A stretch of 64,000 nt of DNA from Acanthochromis polyacanthus (lineage: Eukaryota > Chordata > Actinopteri > Pomacentridae), in NCBI RefSeq assembly GCF_021347895.1, contig NC_067130.1:25627817-25691816 (forward strand). Direction: 5' to 3'. The notes beneath the pieces were generated by a model. That model had not been told where the DNA came from. It saw only the letters and a list, made by a program, of their open reading frames with translations, and searched no databases. Position numbers and translations under genes: made by a program. Numbering within the stretch: position 1 is the stretch's first letter; every line of letters begins with the position of its first letter. Shown piece after piece: positions 54,828 to 60,800 of this stretch.

Positions 54828-57800
54828 CATTATTTGTGGTGGTGGGATACCACAAGTATGCACGCGTCTCAAAATTATGCTCATCATGATGTTACCGGTA
54901 TGTAATTCTAATGCACATGCTGATGAACTACTCAAACAGGTTCAAACCATGAATATGTTCAATTATTGCATACGGTATTTAGACCCATACTCACTTAAAT
55001 AGAACTCGAGAAAAAGAAAGAAATATCATTGTGTTATCTCACCTTTAGCTTTCATTGTCAAGACAAACCAAAACTTTACCAGAATTGTAATGAACAAAGT
55101 GATAACTGATGGCTGTAGTGAAGCTAAGCTTGCAGGTTCAGTTCAAACTGTTTCACTACTGTAGAGCAGAGGGACGTGTGTTAAGTGCAAGTATGTTCCC
55201 ACTACAGTAAACTTGCAATAGGTTAATGACACCTGTAAAAACACTATCTATATACAAGGGAAGAGCTGCACAATGATTAGAAGACATAAACATTCAAAAT
55301 GACAAAAAACTACCCTGAAAATAAAACATAGCAAACCTTCCAAGTCTGAATTACTTGACATTGTTTTTGTTTTTTTCCCATTACTACCAAGCAAGACTTA
55401 AACATGTCCAGTTGTTTTTTTATTTCAACTATTTTGATTGAGATTAACAATGCACATCAAATGTTTAAAATAAACATTAAGATAAAATAATAAAGATGAC
55501 CCTTGTCGAAATTTGAACAAACAAATAACGCCGTGAAACTTTTGCAGTTGACTACCTATTGAGGGATTTATTGTACAACAGAATTTCTGACAGTTTCCCA
55601 CTGGTTTGCAGTAACTATTGTGAATAATGTGATTTCAGTCGGCATTTGAATAACTGTCCACTGTATTGGATTCCGGCATGAAAGGACAAAATGATAATAA
55701 AGGTAATACGCACAAAATAACTCAAACAAAATGTAAAAATAAACAATTATTACGAAAATTTTACATCACTTCAAACTCTAACCTCCCGGACAACATCTTC
55801 ATAAAAGGGTTTTGAGAGTTACAACTGAAAGGTTTTGTGGAAATGTCATTTACAAACATGCTTCACCTTTACTTGGATATTGTGTTCCACATGGCAGTTT
55901 CAGTGTGATGTTGAATGAATTGCTAACTTATAATAAAGAAAATGTACGAAAGTATGGCTGGTTTTCAGGCTCGAAAAACCAACTTTAGCCCTGAAAGCAC
56001 TGGCTTTAAAAAAAAATTCTAAAGCTGGAGGTGTTGGAATAATCTTGAGACATAGAAGGAAGACTTACCAAGATAAGGAATGCAGGGCACCATCTTCAGG
56101 GAACGGATGTATTCTCTCATGCGGGTGTAGTTCTCTTCCTTGGATGTCAGATAGTTTAGCTTCTCAAATGTAGCCTTGTCTTTTCGACTGATTAACTACA
56201 AGAACAGAAGAAACAATCACATGGTTGATTTCTCCTTTTTACCTGAGCAGGAACTCTGTTACATCACAGGTATCTTACCTGAACTAAATTACAGTGTACT
56301 TTACAATGTATTCTGAAACACTTAACTGCTATTTTAAAATTAACAGCTGGAGCTAGAGGATTATGTATGACTGGAAATACTCAATACTTTTTTTTAGGTG
56401 TCTTTTTCTGTATGTATGCAGAACACTGCTGCAGCCAGCTCATTAGGTACAGTTTATTTATACTGAGTTAGAGGACACTGGCAGTATATCATCCTGACGT
56501 GACTCAGACAAATTTGGTAATGTCTAGTTTGTTTTCCTGTTAAATTGTGACCAAATAATTATGGTCAGACACAAAGTCGGTGACTTGGGAGAGTGGTAAT
56601 AGTTTCCATCAATTGTACAGGAACCAAAAGGAAGAAAAAAAAAAGAGAAAAAAAGGTGCTGGTGGATGTAGGTACTGTAAGAAATGCCAAATATAAATTA
56701 AAAATGGTGACATCACTCCATATTGATAAATATAAAGCTTATTATACCTCAGTAGACCTCTGAGAATTATACAAATTTATGATGTAGAAAACACATAGAA
56801 GCTTGTGGTCCCATCTACAAGCAACTTAGGTCTCTTTCAGACATGCATTCATTTTTTTTTTTTTAACTCTGATGGCAAACTGTCGGTTTCAAGTCTGAAC
56901 ATGCATCCTGTTCACTTTTGTGAAAAAACTTTACCAGCAACCTTACTTGGTCGAACCAAGTAATATTTCACTTTCAGCACAATACAAGTCTGAACTGTAC
57001 TATCACAATAACAGACAGGCTGGTAACTACATTAAATTCTTTGAATTATAAATCATTCAAGAGAGAACATAGAGAAGTTCAGTCTGTTCAGGATCTGTTG
57101 GCAGTTCACACTGTGTAGGTCTACTTGTCTTTACATCAGACAAGTAAGCTGCCACAGTTTAGTTGCCTCTAGTTGTTAAGGACTATTCTCTTCATTTATG
57201 ACATACTTTGGCATTGGACAGGAGCAGGATCAATATTACCAATGAGCATCTCAAAAAAAGAGAGGTGCACACATTTACGCACAGAGCAACAGCAATTACT
57301 ACATTGATTTGATACACTTACAAACTATCCCTCATTTGAAGGAAGGATCGATCAAGCTCTAATAGCACGGCACAATGTGTACTTTTTAAAATTTATATAG
57401 GATGTCTGAGGTCAGCAATCGCCAAACATTCCCTGCTTCTGCTTCCTTCTAGCTTTTTAAAGGACAGGATTCACAGGACTGTTTTTCTTTTTCTCCAACA
57501 AATCTAAACTTAAAGTTTTTGGTAGACCAAAATGAGTGATGTGAAGATATTATGGAGTTTGAGATGCTATACCAGTAATTCAATTTTTGGTGTTGACATG
57601 TACATGAAACAATCGCACAGCAATAGGTGGAATACTTTCCTGCAAAGTTAATCAAGTCAGCAGCTGGTTAAAAATAAGGTGTAAAAACCTTTGAAAACAT
57701 ATGTGTCCTGTGAGAGACATGGTATGTAAGAATTAATAATTTAAACACCCTGGAAAAAAGACACCAAAAGCCACAGATTACCACTCATATACAACAAAAA

Positions 57801-60800
57801 GAGACCAGTTTGTGGTTGAGAAAAGTCATTTCAAGTAGGCAGCCAAGCACCACATGCTTTCTCTATTATCTCTGGAAGGATACTCATACAAATCTATAAA
57901 GAAATATCTACTAAGAGCTGATCCACCTAAAAATGCCAAACAAGTTTTCTGATCTGTTCAGCAGAATCCTTTGAAGAGCAAAGATAGAGCTTTCTGAAAT
58001 CCATCATCACTCTAAAATTATATAATATTATATACAAGATAATTTCCTGGCTGGAAAGTTTCAAATAGAAGTAATGATTTAAAAACCAAGCTTTGCTCAG
58101 AAAAATCCCATAGATGTGTTTAAATGTCTTTTACTTGACCAAAATTCCACATGGATCACACCAAAGTATCACTCCCAATTCAAGATCAGGCTCAGTTATC
58201 TTAACATGCCATTTATTAAGAAGCTGTCAGGCTGCACCAATGTTCAAAATCCATTAAGGCAATATCATTATAAAATAGAAATACTTTATTGATGCCAAAT
58301 GGGAAATTCCAGACAGACTGACACATTTCAACCACCAAAAGCAGTCCCACCAATAAGAACAACTGAAAAGCAAATGTCTAAATATGCCAACAATACTCTT
58401 ACAAAAACAAACAAAAACCCAGCTCAAATATATAGGACCTATACTCTGGAACTGTACACCAAGTGTGTCTACTCAGGCATGAGGTACCAGTTCTGTTAGA
58501 CTTCTGAATTATTCTTTTATTGTGTCTGTGCATGTCAACATCAAATCACTAATTCAAACATGTGGAACGTCTGCTGACACATAGAAAGATGAACATGACC
58601 ACTGTCTCCTCATCACTTAATTTTTTTCTTTTGCTATAAAAATATCTGACTTGGTCGTCGACTTGGTCATCCACTTGAAAAAGTACATTGAAGTTATATC
58701 TTACTGCCCAGGTTTTGCTGAGTCTGAAGATGGGAGCACTCTGCAGAGCAGACACCACTGACACCAAAGAATGAAGGTTGTTCAACTCCAACAGTTTCTG
58801 GAAACAAACAGATTTTTATGAACATCAACACAGTACAATATTACTTCAGGTCTTAAATACTGTACTTCACAGTCTATTGAGATGTTTAATATGTGATTAA
58901 TGTGAATGTGAATAATTTCACATCTCAATGAATCAGTTAATAAATAAAGAAATGTGTGTGTACCGTGTCTGTCTTATTCCTCTTTGCTTTGTTGTTAAAA
59001 AAAAACAAATAAGCACAGTGAACCACAATGCTGCACTGACTGACATGGTTCATGAACACATACTAGCTTGAGCGTCGTTGTAAGAACAACACTATTATCA
59101 TCATTGTTACTGTTATTAATGATTGCTGAAAAACAGATAACTCATGAATCTGAAATCTCAGATTTACTAATGTAGGATAATTGTTGTACTCTAAAACGAG
59201 GTGCACCCATCATAAATTCACACTATCAATGCCATTATCTGCTATTAGGTGTCTCAGGAACAGAATTTGTTAATACATACACAATTCGAGAGTGCCTGAT
59301 TTCACTAATGAATATCCAAATTATCTTTTATTTCTTTCCTTACTGTTCACACAGAACCTCCAGTATACAGAATGTTTGCTTCTTGGTACTCTTTACAAAC
59401 CCTCTGTAATAGCCGAGGTCCATGTAAATAACTGCTAAGTAATTCCATATGGTGATATATTCTAGGTTTGTAAACAGTTAAAGTCACATATATAAAGTGA
59501 GCTTCATTTTCAGTGGTTAGTATCAGAAATTCACCAAGAACATTATGTCTTTGTCCCACTTTTCCTTTCCACCCCACACTCTGACCTCAGGAAAAACTCC
59601 TCCTGCTAATGTTTCCTCATTGGAACACAACAGAAAAATACCTGTTTGTTTCTGCTTTTTCCACTGATACTCGTATAATGTAAGACGATACCTGTGCAGC
59701 TCATGCATGCTACACACTATAGTGGATTTCTATTGAAATTGCTTTCCTAGGTAGTTGGCAGTGTGCCATGAAATCAAAATCTAAACATTAACTACTGAGT
59801 AGCTGCTGGCTTCCATTTGTGAACCCATATCTGTCACATGATACATTTCCTTATTCTATTAAAAATCATCACAACAATGGAGATTAACAGCATGTTTTTA
59901 ATCATTTGAAAACATATTCGTGTTTGAGTTTTTAGAAAGTAACATAATATTTTAAAAACATACTTTCCAACCACTGATCAAGGAAATTGCTCGTTAGATC
60001 CAGTATGAATTAGTTATAGTGTTAACAGAGGGAGAAGGACATTTCTAATAACAACTACTATAATATAATACAAATGGTGTTTTAAACTGATAGCAACTTG
60101 GGCTGGACAATAAATCGCCAGTTTTGACAAAACATAGACAATCATTCAGAAATCCCACTGGATGTGTGTTAAATGAGAACAGAAAAAAAATCTGACAGTG
60201 GCAACAAGGATGATTTGTAAACTATTTGAAATGATTCAATATGTGTTCAGATGTATTAAGAGGTAAGCACTTATTGTGTAGTTTGAACTCACCTTTGCTA
60301 TTTTGACAAAATGGCTCAGTATTTCTGCTCGGATTTTCAGTGTCTGCGCAGTTAAAATTTCTCTCACCAGCCAAAAGCTCACCTGAAACAGGAAAAACAC
60401 GCGCACACACATATACATGTAAATCTGGGTGGTCTTACCATATTTATTATTATTGCTCTTTAATAAAGATATTGATCTTAAGGTAAATATTAAGTACTAA
60501 ACTACTGGCTATCCTCACTTACGTCTGTGGTATGAGGGAAATCATTGAAAATAACTCTAATGGTATCCTCAAGAATTGAGACAACTGTGTTTGAAGGTTC
60601 ACTGGACGAGAAAGTCAGTGAAGTTGTAAACAGAGTTTGATGTGTAAAATTGCTAGAGTGCCTCTTCATGCCTACATTCTATTGTGTATTATCAAAGTGG
60701 GACTCCGAAAAATTTTCAGTGCCTTTCCAGGTTTAAGGAGCACTACTGCATACGTTGAAAAAAGCAGTGTGAAGGTTTTCATGTCACCAGAGGAAGCTAT

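Noticed and set aside
54696..55002. Open frames of Cys-Val or Thr-His repeats
   Set aside because: They are translations of the (TG)n microsatellite in three frames and are not proteins.
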